From Candidatus Zixiibacteriota bacterium (GTDB lineage Bacteria; Zixibacteria; MSB-5A5; GN15; JAAZOE01): a DNA stretch of 64,000 nt. Under the pieces are notes generated by a model. The model saw only the letters and a list, made by a program, of their open reading frames with translations, ran no database searches and was not told the origin of the DNA. The stretch is from positions 124,001-188,000 of the forward strand of contig JAGLON010000004.1 in the NCBI GenBank assembly GCA_023138975.1, in the 5' to 3' direction. Made by a program: the position numbers and the translations under genes. Positions within the stretch are counted from its first letter, which is position 1, and each line of letters starts with the position of its first letter. This document shows, one piece after another, positions 53,259 to 60,765 of the stretch.

Positions 53259-55112
53259 TTACTTATTATCCAGGGCTTCGGCTGTGTAAATATCCAGTTC
53301 CGTCATCCAGCGCTTAAGTGATTCAATGCGCTTGGCATTATCCTCAGGGATCATAAACGGACGACGCCCGCGACCATCAAGGATTATCCCCACAACACCA
53401 CCCGAAACTTCAGTTTCCAGTTTATGGCCCTTACCGGCGCCAATATCAAGGTTTTTCTGCGGTTCCAGAACAGCCTTAACTTTTAGTGGCAATCCGTTGT
53501 CGGCGACACCGAGTTTGAACAACTTCAATTCACCCGACTGTAATTCACCCGAAACCGTTCCGCTTGGTAATTCTATAGTATATTTTAAGACCGTTCCATC
53601 TTTCTTTACTACACCCACCGGTGCAACGCATGAACCGAGATGAATCAAACAATCTTTTTCAAAGACTTCGGTCGCCGCTGTCGGATGTAATGTAGATAAC
53701 ACGCCAAGCTGCGGCATCATGAAGATGGAATCTACTGCGAGACGCGTTACGCCTTCGGGCTGGAAGGAATCTATCATCATCAAAGCCGCCTGTTGACGTC
53801 TCGGAGCGTGTGACAGCACCCCTCCGGATCCGATGAGCATATCCAGCGTCATCATATTTACAAGGGATCCTCCAGAGCTGTCCTGCTCGAACGCGTCGGC
53901 AATAGTCCGTTGCTTCTGAACACCCTTAAGCGCCGTCGCAAAGCTCTTATGCTGTATGAACGCCAGACGCAGAGCTTCTTTGGCAACCGCCTGCTCGAAA
54001 ATCAGCTCTTCCATAGACTGTGGAATCGTAGTTGGGCGAATCATTTTATTTTTTACGCGATTACGAAGATCACGCTCGTCCATATCGAATGGCACCCAAC
54101 GCATAACATTAGGCAGAGTAGCTTCGGCAAAGACGTTTGAAATTGAATAGCTCATTCCCAAGTTAGCGGAAACGGTGCGGTTAAAAACACCCTCAGCCCC
54201 ATCGGGGCGGAAAACCGAAAACACATCAGTTGTTGCTCCGCCGATATCAACACCGACCGCCTCGAAATTTCCGATATCGGCAATAGTCTTGATAATCAGT
54301 CCTACCGCGCCCGGTGTCGGCATAATCGGCGCGTCAGTCCATTCCATCAGCTTGTTATAACCCGGAGCCTGAGCCATGACATGTTCCATAAATAAATCAT
54401 GGATTTTCTCACGAGCCGGAAGCAGGTTTTCCCGCTCCAGAACCGGCCGTAGGTTGTCCACAATACCGAGATCAACTTTTTTCTCAAGGGTATCTTTGAT
54501 GGCCTCACGGGCATTGATATTACCCGCGAAAATAACCGGAAGATTGTAGCTGGAACCGAGACGCGGTTTCGGATCGGCTGCCGAAATAAGTTCGGCAATC
54601 TCAACTACGTGAGATGTTGTACCACCGTCAATACCGCCGGATAGTAAAATCATATCAGGACGCAGATGACGAATCCGTTCAATCTGCTGGTGAGGACGAC
54701 GCTTGTCGTTCGACGCGATGACATCCATAACAATCGCCCCGGCTCCAAGAGCCGCTCGCTCAGCCGATTCGGCCGTCATCGAGCGAACTACACCGGCAAC
54801 CATCATTTGAAGGCCGCCGCCGGCCGAAGAGGTCGAAATATAAATATCTGTACCGACATTATCATTGGCCGGAGTTATTATTCTATCATTCTCATCAAGG
54901 AATTTTTTGCCCGCCAGCTCGCCTACTTCCGCGACCGCATTTAAAACGCCCATCGTAACATCTTCAAAAGGAGCTTCTACTGTTGTCGGAGCTTCTCCCC
55001 GGGCGATAAGGCGGAATTCGCCGTCTCGCTTTTCAATAAGGATCGCTTTGGTGGTCGTGGAACCGCAATCGGTTGCCAGAATCGTGTTTATCTTGTCCAG
55101 ATTTTCAAGCAT
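53259..55112 (-). CDS. MutL-type (glutamate mutase L family) ASKHA ATPase
   Basis: This 617-residue protein matches the glutamate mutase L family: an ASKHA/actin-like phosphate-1 motif 'ILATDCGSTTTKAILIE', 'STSSAGGGLQMMVAGVV', 'DMILLSGGIDGGTTSHVVEI', phosphate-2 'GVDIGGATTDVFSVFR', 'LIGSGGVLSHAPRRQQAALM', and 'GGVVGIILDGRGRRPFMIPE'. In clostridia the gene lies between the two glutamate mutase subunit genes, and its role is presumed to be chaperone- or reactivase-like for a B12 enzyme; it is not proven. Here no mutase subunit adjoins. It heads a three-gene operon. Confidence 0.87.
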   Translation of the reverse strand: MLENLDKINTILATDCGSTTTKAILIEKRDGEFRLIARGEAPTTVEAPFEDVTMGVLNAVAEVGELAGKKFLDENDRIITPANDNVGTDIYISTSSAGGGLQMMVAGVVRSMTAESAERAALGAGAIVMDVIASNDKRRPHQQIERIRHLRPDMILLSGGIDGGTTSHVVEIAELISAADPKPRLGSSYNLPVIFAGNINAREAIKDTLEKKVDLGIVDNLRPVLERENLLPAREKIHDLFMEHVMAQAPGYNKLMEWTDAPIMPTPGAVGLIIKTIADIGNFEAVGVDIGGATTDVFSVFRPDGAEGVFNRTVSANLGMSYSISNVFAEATLPNVMRWVPFDMDERDLRNRVKNKMIRPTTIPQSMEELIFEQAVAKEALRLAFIQHKSFATALKGVQKQRTIADAFEQDSSGGSLVNMMTLDMLIGSGGVLSHAPRRQQAALMMIDSFQPEGVTRLAVDSIFMMPQLGVLSTLHPTAATEVFEKDCLIHLGSCVAPVGVVKKDGTVLKYTIELPSGTVSGELQSGELKLFKLGVADNGLPLKVKAVLEPQKNLDIGAGKGHKLETEVSGGVVGIILDGRGRRPFMIPEDNAKRIESLKRWMTELDIYTAEALDNK

Positions 55113-55470
55113 TGGTACCGTCTCTCTGGTTAGCGTATCATCAATTTTCGCCGATTTCCGGCGGAGCCATAACTAATTTGGCCGGTCGAAACCGGTTTAC
55201 AAAAGAGTCAAAATATAATCATATCCTATGGTTTTGTCCACCCCTTTTGACGTTGTTCACGAGATTTTTATGAAGTGCTTTTTAGGGAAAACAGTGTCCT
55301 CAATTATTAACTCAATTTGAAATTCTGGGCAAAAAAGTCAGGGTTTCTCAAATCTCCTGCTATTGCCTTCTATTGGTGGTTTTTTGTTGATTGGTATACA
55401 ACTGTTTCCTATCATTATCAGTCTGAGTAGTAAATGTAAACCTTTTTCACCGGGTGGTGTACAATAGATT
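55113..55470. other. Divergent intergenic region (about 360 bp), no gene found
   Basis: This stretch separates the MutL-like operon (minus) from the Tol-Pal operon (plus) and should hold both promoters. A TACAAT at 55460-55465 lies only 6 nt before the tolQ ATG, which would imply a leaderless transcript; I regard it as weak. No hairpin or RNA gene is evident. Confidence 0.5.
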
Positions 55471-56214
55471 ATGTTTGAGACTTCATTATTTTCCGTAACC
55501 CCTGTTTTAGCGACGGTTGGATTATTTTCCGGCGGCGTTTGGGATATCCTTGCCGGAACCTCTTTTTTCGGGTGGATAATCCTATGTATCCTGGTCATCA
55601 TGTCATTGGTTTCCTGGGGTATCATGTTCAACAAGTATAGGCTATTTAAAGTAGTCGAATCCCAGTCCGGGAAATTCCAGGCTCTCTTTAAACAGTCCTC
55701 CGAAATCGGCGATTTACTCGGTCAAATAAAGAATTTCCGCCTGACCCCTCTCTCTCGAATATACGCAGCCGGAGTTTACGAAGCCGACTCGGTCATGGAG
55801 GCTAAAAACAAGGGCGGCGTACCGGACAATAAGCGTAAACTCGACGAGGACGATTTCAAGACTATCACGCTGATGATGGATAAGTCAATAACTGAGGAAA
55901 TCGGCAAGGTTGAAAAATATGTAGTTTTTCTGGCGACAACCGCCAATGCCGCTCCGTTTTTAGGATTGCTGGGAACGGTTGTGGGAATCATGGACTCATT
56001 CTGGTCTATTGGTGAACGAGGGTCCGCTTCGCTGGCAGTTGTGGCCCCGGGAATCGCAGAGGCATTATTGGCAACAATTATCGGTTTGGCAGCCGCCATT
56101 CCAGCGGTTATCGGCTATAACTGGGCTAATAACAAGCTGAGATATCTGACCGATCAGGCCAATGGATTCAGCTTTGAGCTTTTGGCTCGCATAAAAAAGG
56201 ACAGTTACCTGTGA
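55471..56214 (+). CDS. tolQ: TolQ/ExbB-family proton channel subunit
   Basis: This 247-residue inner-membrane protein has three hydrophobic segments: 'FFGWIILCILVIMSLVSWGI', 'NAAPFLGLLGTVVGIMDSFW', and 'GIAEALLATIIGLAAAIPAV', the last two with the MotA/TolQ/ExbB signature. Together with TolR it uses the proton gradient to drive the TolA/TonB arm that keeps the outer membrane attached during division. No clear Shine-Dalgarno is seen. It ends in a GTGA overlap with tolR. Placement in front of tolR, a tonB-like gene, tolB and pal supports TolQ over ExbB. Confidence 0.93.
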   Translation: MFETSLFSVTPVLATVGLFSGGVWDILAGTSFFGWIILCILVIMSLVSWGIMFNKYRLFKVVESQSGKFQALFKQSSEIGDLLGQIKNFRLTPLSRIYAAGVYEADSVMEAKNKGGVPDNKRKLDEDDFKTITLMMDKSITEEIGKVEKYVVFLATTANAAPFLGLLGTVVGIMDSFWSIGERGSASLAVVAPGIAEALLATIIGLAAAIPAVIGYNWANNKLRYLTDQANGFSFELLARIKKDSYL

Positions 56215-56627
56215 TTAAGCGAGACTACGGTCATATGTCCGAAATTAACGTCACCAATCTGGTAGACGTCGTGCTGGTGTTATTGATAATCTTCATGATT
56301 GCAGCTCCGATGCTTCAGTCTGGAATCGATATTAATTTACCCAAAACCCGTACCGCTATTTCCGATGATCTGGGCGAAGGAGTTGTCCTGACTATTGATA
56401 ACAAGGGCGGTATATTTATTGATGATGTCTGGGTCCGCCTGCCTGATTTCACGGATCGCCTGGATGAGGCTTTACAACAGAAAAACAGCTCTTCGGTTTA
56501 TGTTCGTGCCGACAGTGCCGTAATATATGCGGTGGTAGTGGATGTAATTGCAAAAATCAAGGATATGGGTATAGATTATCTGGGATTGGTTACCTCTCCG
56601 GTAGATACGGATAAACTTAAGAAATAG
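56211..56627 (+). CDS. tolR: TolR/ExbD-family protein
   Basis: This 138-residue protein has a single N-terminal membrane helix carrying the essential Asp ('SEINVTNLVDVVLVLLIIFM'), then a periplasmic ExbD/TolR domain ('GIDINLPKTRTAISDDLGEG', 'VVLTIDNKGGIFIDD', 'VYVRADSAVIYAVVVDVIAK'). It starts with GTG at 56211, overlapping the tolQ stop codon. With TolQ it forms the stator complex. Confidence 0.94.
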   Translation: MIKRDYGHMSEINVTNLVDVVLVLLIIFMIAAPMLQSGIDINLPKTRTAISDDLGEGVVLTIDNKGGIFIDDVWVRLPDFTDRLDEALQQKNSSSVYVRADSAVIYAVVVDVIAKIKDMGIDYLGLVTSPVDTDKLKK

Positions 56628-56629
56628 TC

Positions 56630-57346
56630 ATGGAAATGACCAAGCGAGACATTCTATTTTCCCTTGTATTTCATGTAGGGATACTCTTGACATTGACGCT
56701 GTTAAACCCGTTCAATGTCATATCCCGGCCCTCTTTCGAGTCGGTTAGCCTTAATATTATCGAAATACCACTGGGTAATCCAGACCTGATTCCCGAAAAA
56801 GTTATGCCCAAGATAGAAATCCCCGAGGCAATGGCTGAGGAGGAAGCTTCGATTCCAATTGCAACTCCCGAATCTCGCGAAACCCCAAAAGAAGTGGATA
56901 AACCGAAGGAAGAACCAAAACCGGAACCACGCAAAGACCTAGGCTATCAGGAACAACCGAAGACCTCGGATAAAACTCAGCAAGGCTCAGCCGACGGCAC
57001 CGACGTTTCAGATCAGCTTCGCCCCGGATCTGTTTTTGGCTCGGCAACAGTTGATAATGCCAGCTTTAATTATCCGTCCTATTTCGACCGGGCATCTATG
57101 AAAATTCAGCGCAACTGGACAAATCCGGTGCGCTCCAATCGCGAACTTTCCTGCAAGATTTATTTTTTAATACTTCGCTCGGGAACTATTATGGATCCCG
57201 TGGTTAAAACATCTTCGGGTGTAGAGGCCTTTGACCGGGCCTGTATGAGGGCATTGCAGACATCCAATCCTATGCCCCCTTTGCCGTCTGAGTTTCAAGA
57301 TGATATCATCGGCATCACCCTTGAATTCCCTTATCTACCGAGATAA
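56630..57346 (+). CDS. TolA/TonB-like energy transducer
   Basis: This 238-residue protein has one N-terminal membrane helix ('RDILFSLVFHVGILLTLTLL'), a Pro/Glu/Lys-rich periplasm-spanning linker (about 60-120), and a C-terminal TonB/TolA-C domain ('YPSYFDRASMKIQRNWTNPV', 'YFLILRSGTIMDPVVKTSSG', 'AFDRACMRALQTSNPMPPLP'). It takes the place of tolA in this operon. The gene starts 2 nt after tolR and ends 4 nt before tolB. Confidence 0.9.
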   Translation: MEMTKRDILFSLVFHVGILLTLTLLNPFNVISRPSFESVSLNIIEIPLGNPDLIPEKVMPKIEIPEAMAEEEASIPIATPESRETPKEVDKPKEEPKPEPRKDLGYQEQPKTSDKTQQGSADGTDVSDQLRPGSVFGSATVDNASFNYPSYFDRASMKIQRNWTNPVRSNRELSCKIYFLILRSGTIMDPVVKTSSGVEAFDRACMRALQTSNPMPPLPSEFQDDIIGITLEFPYLPR

Positions 57347-57350
57347 ATAT

Positions 57351-58664
57351 ATGAAAACAATACTGCTCACGCTTATTACCTGCATCCTCTTCTCATTACC
57401 GGCCATCGCCCAAAATGACGATGTTCAGAACATCGACATTCGATTAAGACCCAATCGAAGCTTCACTGAAACCGCTCTTGCGGTTGAGGACTTTACTGCC
57501 TTTGAAGGAACCAAACTCCTCAAGGCCGACTCAATAATCATGATTCGTATGGCCGAGGTTATCCGAAACGATTTGGCCTTTTCTCCATTTTACAAGATTG
57601 TTGAATTCGATTCGCTGTATATGCGTCATATGGAACTGGAAATCATGACCTTGTTGGGTTGGAATCAACTTGGCGCCGAATATGTCATCAAGGGCGAAGG
57701 CGAATTCAGGCGCAATGAAATTACTTTCAGGTATAAATTGTATTCGGCTGTAACGGGTCGGATTTTTGCTCGCGGAAAATTCCGCTCACCTGTAAATAAT
57801 TATCGACGCCTGGCTCATACCGTTGCCAATGATATTATCTATTATTTGACCGGTGAAAAGGGAATCTTTGATACGCGAGTTTGTTTTATTTCTAAGAGGA
57901 CCGGCAATAAAGAGCTATTCCTGTGCGACTATGACGGTGCGAATATTTATCAATTGACCAATAATAAATCAATCAACCTCTCCCCCTGTTTTGATCCGGA
58001 AGGGAGAAAGGTGCTTTTTACATCCTACATGCATGACGATCCACAATTATACCAATACGATTTAGTCTCCGGTGATATTGATCAGTTGGCCGCTTATCCC
58101 GGTATCAATTCGGCGGCCCGAGTTTCACCCGACGGCAAGTATATTGTGGCAGCACTATCCCGAGATGGTAATGCTGAGCTGTATTTGTTGTACCGGGATG
58201 GTAAAATAAAACGGCGTCTGACTTATACTAATTCGATTGAATCGAGCCCCTGTTGGTCACCGACAGGTAAGGAAATCGCCTTTACTTCCGACCGAACCGG
58301 ATCACCACAATTATATATAATGGATATTGACGGCGTTAACGTGCGCCGCTTATCGTATCAGGGCAGTTATAACGATTCACCGGACTGGGCGCCGAAAGGT
58401 GATGAGATCGTTTATTTAAGCCGGGTTAACGGTCGTTTTAACATCTGTACGATAGACATCACCGGAATAAATCATAAAGTCCTCACCAATCGCGGCAATA
58501 ACGAAAACCCTCATTGGTCGCCCGATGGAAACCATATCATCTTCTCCTCAACCCGTACCGGTACTAAGGAAATCTATATCATGGATAGGTTCGGTTTTAA
58601 GGAAAAACGATTGAGCACTGGCGGGGGTAATTCTAACCCGGCCTGGACCGGCTATATCCGATAG
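57351..58664 (+). CDS. tolB: Tol-Pal system periplasmic beta-propeller TolB
   Basis: The protein of about 437 residues has a signal peptide (MKTILLTLITCILFSLPAIA), a TolB N-terminal domain (about 40-170, 'AVEDFTAFEGTKLLKADSII') and a propeller of PD40 repeats ('CFDPEGRKVLFTSY', 'VSPDGKYIVAAL', 'CWSPTGKEIAFTSDRTGSPQ', 'HWSPDGNHIIFSSTRTG'). TolB binds Pal and outer-membrane proteins. The ATG at 57351 is set by the signal peptide and lies 4 nt after the preceding stop codon. Confidence 0.95.
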   Translation: MKTILLTLITCILFSLPAIAQNDDVQNIDIRLRPNRSFTETALAVEDFTAFEGTKLLKADSIIMIRMAEVIRNDLAFSPFYKIVEFDSLYMRHMELEIMTLLGWNQLGAEYVIKGEGEFRRNEITFRYKLYSAVTGRIFARGKFRSPVNNYRRLAHTVANDIIYYLTGEKGIFDTRVCFISKRTGNKELFLCDYDGANIYQLTNNKSINLSPCFDPEGRKVLFTSYMHDDPQLYQYDLVSGDIDQLAAYPGINSAARVSPDGKYIVAALSRDGNAELYLLYRDGKIKRRLTYTNSIESSPCWSPTGKEIAFTSDRTGSPQLYIMDIDGVNVRRLSYQGSYNDSPDWAPKGDEIVYLSRVNGRFNICTIDITGINHKVLTNRGNNENPHWSPDGNHIIFSSTRTGTKEIYIMDRFGFKEKRLSTGGGNSNPAWTGYIR

Positions 58665-58779
58665 ATTTTTAGGATATTATTGAGAATTTTGTTGATTTGA
58701 ATAAATCATTTTCGTACAGTTTTGTAATAATATGGAAAGAATATGAAAAATGGAAGTATAACCCTGTAAGGAGGGAAAT

Positions 58780-59295
58780 ATGAAAAAGATTCTGCTCATT
58801 CTTGGGCTCATTGCCATCATGGCAATTATGAACGGTTGCCCTAAAAAAGTAGCGCCACCGATAGTAGATGATACACCAATTGCCGTCGTCGATACGACTC
58901 CGCCGCCACCACCTCCGCCACCACCACCGCCACCGCCACCGCCACCAGTAATTGCCGAAAGCGACTTTGTCACAGTTTATTTTGATTTTGACAAATATAA
59001 CATCCGCGGCGACCAGAAAATAGCGCTTGACAAGAATGCCTCCGTCATGAATGAATTCTCTGATGCGGTTATTAAAATCGAGGGGCATTGTGATGAGCGC
59101 GGCACAGTTGAGTATAACCTGGCCTTGGGCGATAAACGCGCCAATACGATTAAAGAATACCTTATCAATTTAGGTATTAATGCCGACCGTATTGAAATTA
59201 TCAGTTACGGAAAAGAGCGTCCGGCCGACAACGGTCATGATGAAGACGCATGGGCGAATAATCGCCGGGCTGAGTTCCGGGTCATTAAGAACTAA
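58780..59295 (+). CDS. pal: Peptidoglycan-associated lipoprotein Pal with polyproline linker
   Basis: This 171-residue protein starts after AAGGAGGG with a lipoprotein signal ending in the lipobox 'IMNGC'. A linker contains 16 consecutive prolines (58901-58948). The OmpA/Pal domain follows ('VYFDFDKYNIRGDQKIALDK', 'IKIEGHCDERGTVEYNLALG', 'RIEIISYGKERPADNGHDED', 'NRRAEFRVI'), holding the Asp and Arg that bind diaminopimelate. It anchors the outer membrane to peptidoglycan and is the TolB partner. There is a 115-nt gap after tolB that may hold a second promoter. Confidence 0.96.
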   Translation: MKKILLILGLIAIMAIMNGCPKKVAPPIVDDTPIAVVDTTPPPPPPPPPPPPPPPPVIAESDFVTVYFDFDKYNIRGDQKIALDKNASVMNEFSDAVIKIEGHCDERGTVEYNLALGDKRANTIKEYLINLGINADRIEIISYGKERPADNGHDEDAWANNRRAEFRVIKN

Positions 59296-59306
59296 CCGGA
59301 GTTAAT

Positions 59307-60119
59307 GTGAAGAATTTATTGAATGGTAAGGGATATCGTGTCTGCGCGATATCCCTTCTTTGTCTCATCCTCGCCTTGGCTGGATGCGCGACAAAACAAG
59401 GTGTTTTGCGCGTCGAGGAAAAAGTTAATCAGGTTCGCATCGACCAGAAGTTACTAAAATTGCAATTGGATCAGGTTGATTCATTGATTTCTGGAGGGGC
59501 CGAAGCCGATAACCGGCTCCGGGCAGATATACGCTCCTCTATTGATGATTTAAACAACCAATTAACTCAACTGCAGAATCAAATAACCGATTTGAACCAA
59601 ATGCTTAATCTGGTTATACAGCGGGTTCAGGCTGGCGGCGGTCAAATGCAGCCTCAGACGGTTCAGATTTCTGATTCGGTTCAGCAAATGCAGAATCAAG
59701 AAGATTCAACCACGGCTCAAGCCCCTTCAGTTGACTGTCATAATCTTTGGGATACAGCATTTAAAGATATTCGAAGAGCTCAATATGATATCGCTCTTTC
59801 AGGATTTTCAGACTATCTCAAATATTGCCCCGAGGGTCCTCTGGCGGACAACAGTCAGTATTGGATTGCCGAATGCTATTATGAAATGGAACTTCATGAA
59901 CAGGCTATCGCCGAGTACAAAAAACTGCTTGAGAAATATCCTACGACAGAAAAGAAAGCTACCGCGATTTTCAAAATCGGTCGTTCTTTCGAAAAGCAGG
60001 ATAATAAAGACGAAGCCTTGAAGTACTACCTGATTCTTCAAAACGATCATCCCGAAACGGTTCAGTTTAATCAGGTTAAGGATAAAATCGCAGAGTGGCA
60101 AACCGCGAAGAAGAATTAG
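59307..60119 (+). CDS. cpoB: Tol-Pal system coordinator CpoB (YbgF)
   Basis: The 270-residue protein has a signal sequence ending in a lipobox 'LALAGCATKQ', an N-terminal coiled coil (about 35-115, 'LRADIRSSIDDLNNQLTQLQ'), and C-terminal TPR units ('LWDTAFKDIRRAQYDIALSG', 'NSQYWIAECYYEMELHEQAI', 'ATAIFKIGRSFEKQDNKDEA'). CpoB links outer-membrane constriction with septal peptidoglycan synthesis. Here it is predicted to be lipidated, whereas the E. coli protein is soluble. It follows pal by 11 nt. Confidence 0.92.
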   Translation: MKNLLNGKGYRVCAISLLCLILALAGCATKQGVLRVEEKVNQVRIDQKLLKLQLDQVDSLISGGAEADNRLRADIRSSIDDLNNQLTQLQNQITDLNQMLNLVIQRVQAGGGQMQPQTVQISDSVQQMQNQEDSTTAQAPSVDCHNLWDTAFKDIRRAQYDIALSGFSDYLKYCPEGPLADNSQYWIAECYYEMELHEQAIAEYKKLLEKYPTTEKKATAIFKIGRSFEKQDNKDEALKYYLILQNDHPETVQFNQVKDKIAEWQTAKKN

Positions 60120-60721
60120 CCGATTCAAACGGTATAATAATTCGAATTGAAACCCCGGCCGAAAAAGAATACTTCTGCCGGGGTTTTTATCAGATCGAAG
60201 AAGATTGCCTGTATATTCCGGTCTTCCCTTCCGGTAAGTTTTATTCTTTTATAGATTCACCTCTCACAGGCATCAAGACAAATAGCACTAAAAAACCTTC
60301 GACTGGCATTAGCCTCGATATCGACCGCAAAGGCCGGCTATTGTTTATTACAATTAACACTCCCCGAAGATTCTGGAAAACAGATAATTCACTGGAGATA
60401 CCCCAATCGCTCGAAACGGCTGAGATACGGTTTCTTACGTTTCGCGAACATGTCAATCCTCCAGTTATAAAATACCGCACCGATAAGAACATTCTCCAGA
60501 TTGAACTTAACAATAGACATGTCTCAAAAGCCTACCGGGTGGCCGATTCGCTGGTAATTACAGCCTCCAATAACGGAGAATTGAATTCTATCTGGTTGAA
60601 CGATATTATTGATGACCGAGCCGCAAAGAAAATGGCTAAATGGAGAAATGAGCGCTTGGAGGAGAGTAACGAAGAGAGCTCTAACAACATCGAGAAATTC
60701 ACTCGAATTGAAATCGAGTAA
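60095..60721 (+). CDS. Uncharacterised protein closing the Tol-Pal operon
   Basis: This 208-residue protein has no signal peptide, no membrane helix and no family I recognise. It looks beta-rich in the middle ('GISLDIDRKGRLLFITINTP', 'AEIRFLTFREHVNPPVIKYR', 'ADSLVITASNNGELNSIWLN') and has a charged helical C-terminus ('RAAKKMAKWRNERLEESNEE'). It starts with GTG at 60095 inside the end of cpoB (25-nt overlap), which indicates coupled translation, and is followed by a strong terminator, so it is the last gene of the operon. Real gene likely; function unknown. Confidence 0.7.
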   Translation: MANREEELADSNGIIIRIETPAEKEYFCRGFYQIEEDCLYIPVFPSGKFYSFIDSPLTGIKTNSTKKPSTGISLDIDRKGRLLFITINTPRRFWKTDNSLEIPQSLETAEIRFLTFREHVNPPVIKYRTDKNILQIELNNRHVSKAYRVADSLVITASNNGELNSIWLNDIIDDRAAKKMAKWRNERLEESNEESSNNIEKFTRIEIE

Positions 60722-60724
60722 GCA

Positions 60725-60758
60725 TTAAAAAAGCCCCGCAGAAGCGGGGCTTTTTTTG
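60725..60758. terminator. Bidirectional terminator between the Tol-Pal operon and ppdK
   Basis: The stem AAAAAGCCCCGC/GCGGGGCTTTTT with a 4-nt loop (60728-60755) has A and T runs on both sides. Confidence 0.93.
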
Positions 60759-60765
60759 TGACATC

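Noticed and set aside
55460-55465. TACAAT as the tolQ promoter -10 box
   Set aside because: It would place transcription start at or after the ATG and no matching -35 box is seen at the right distance.
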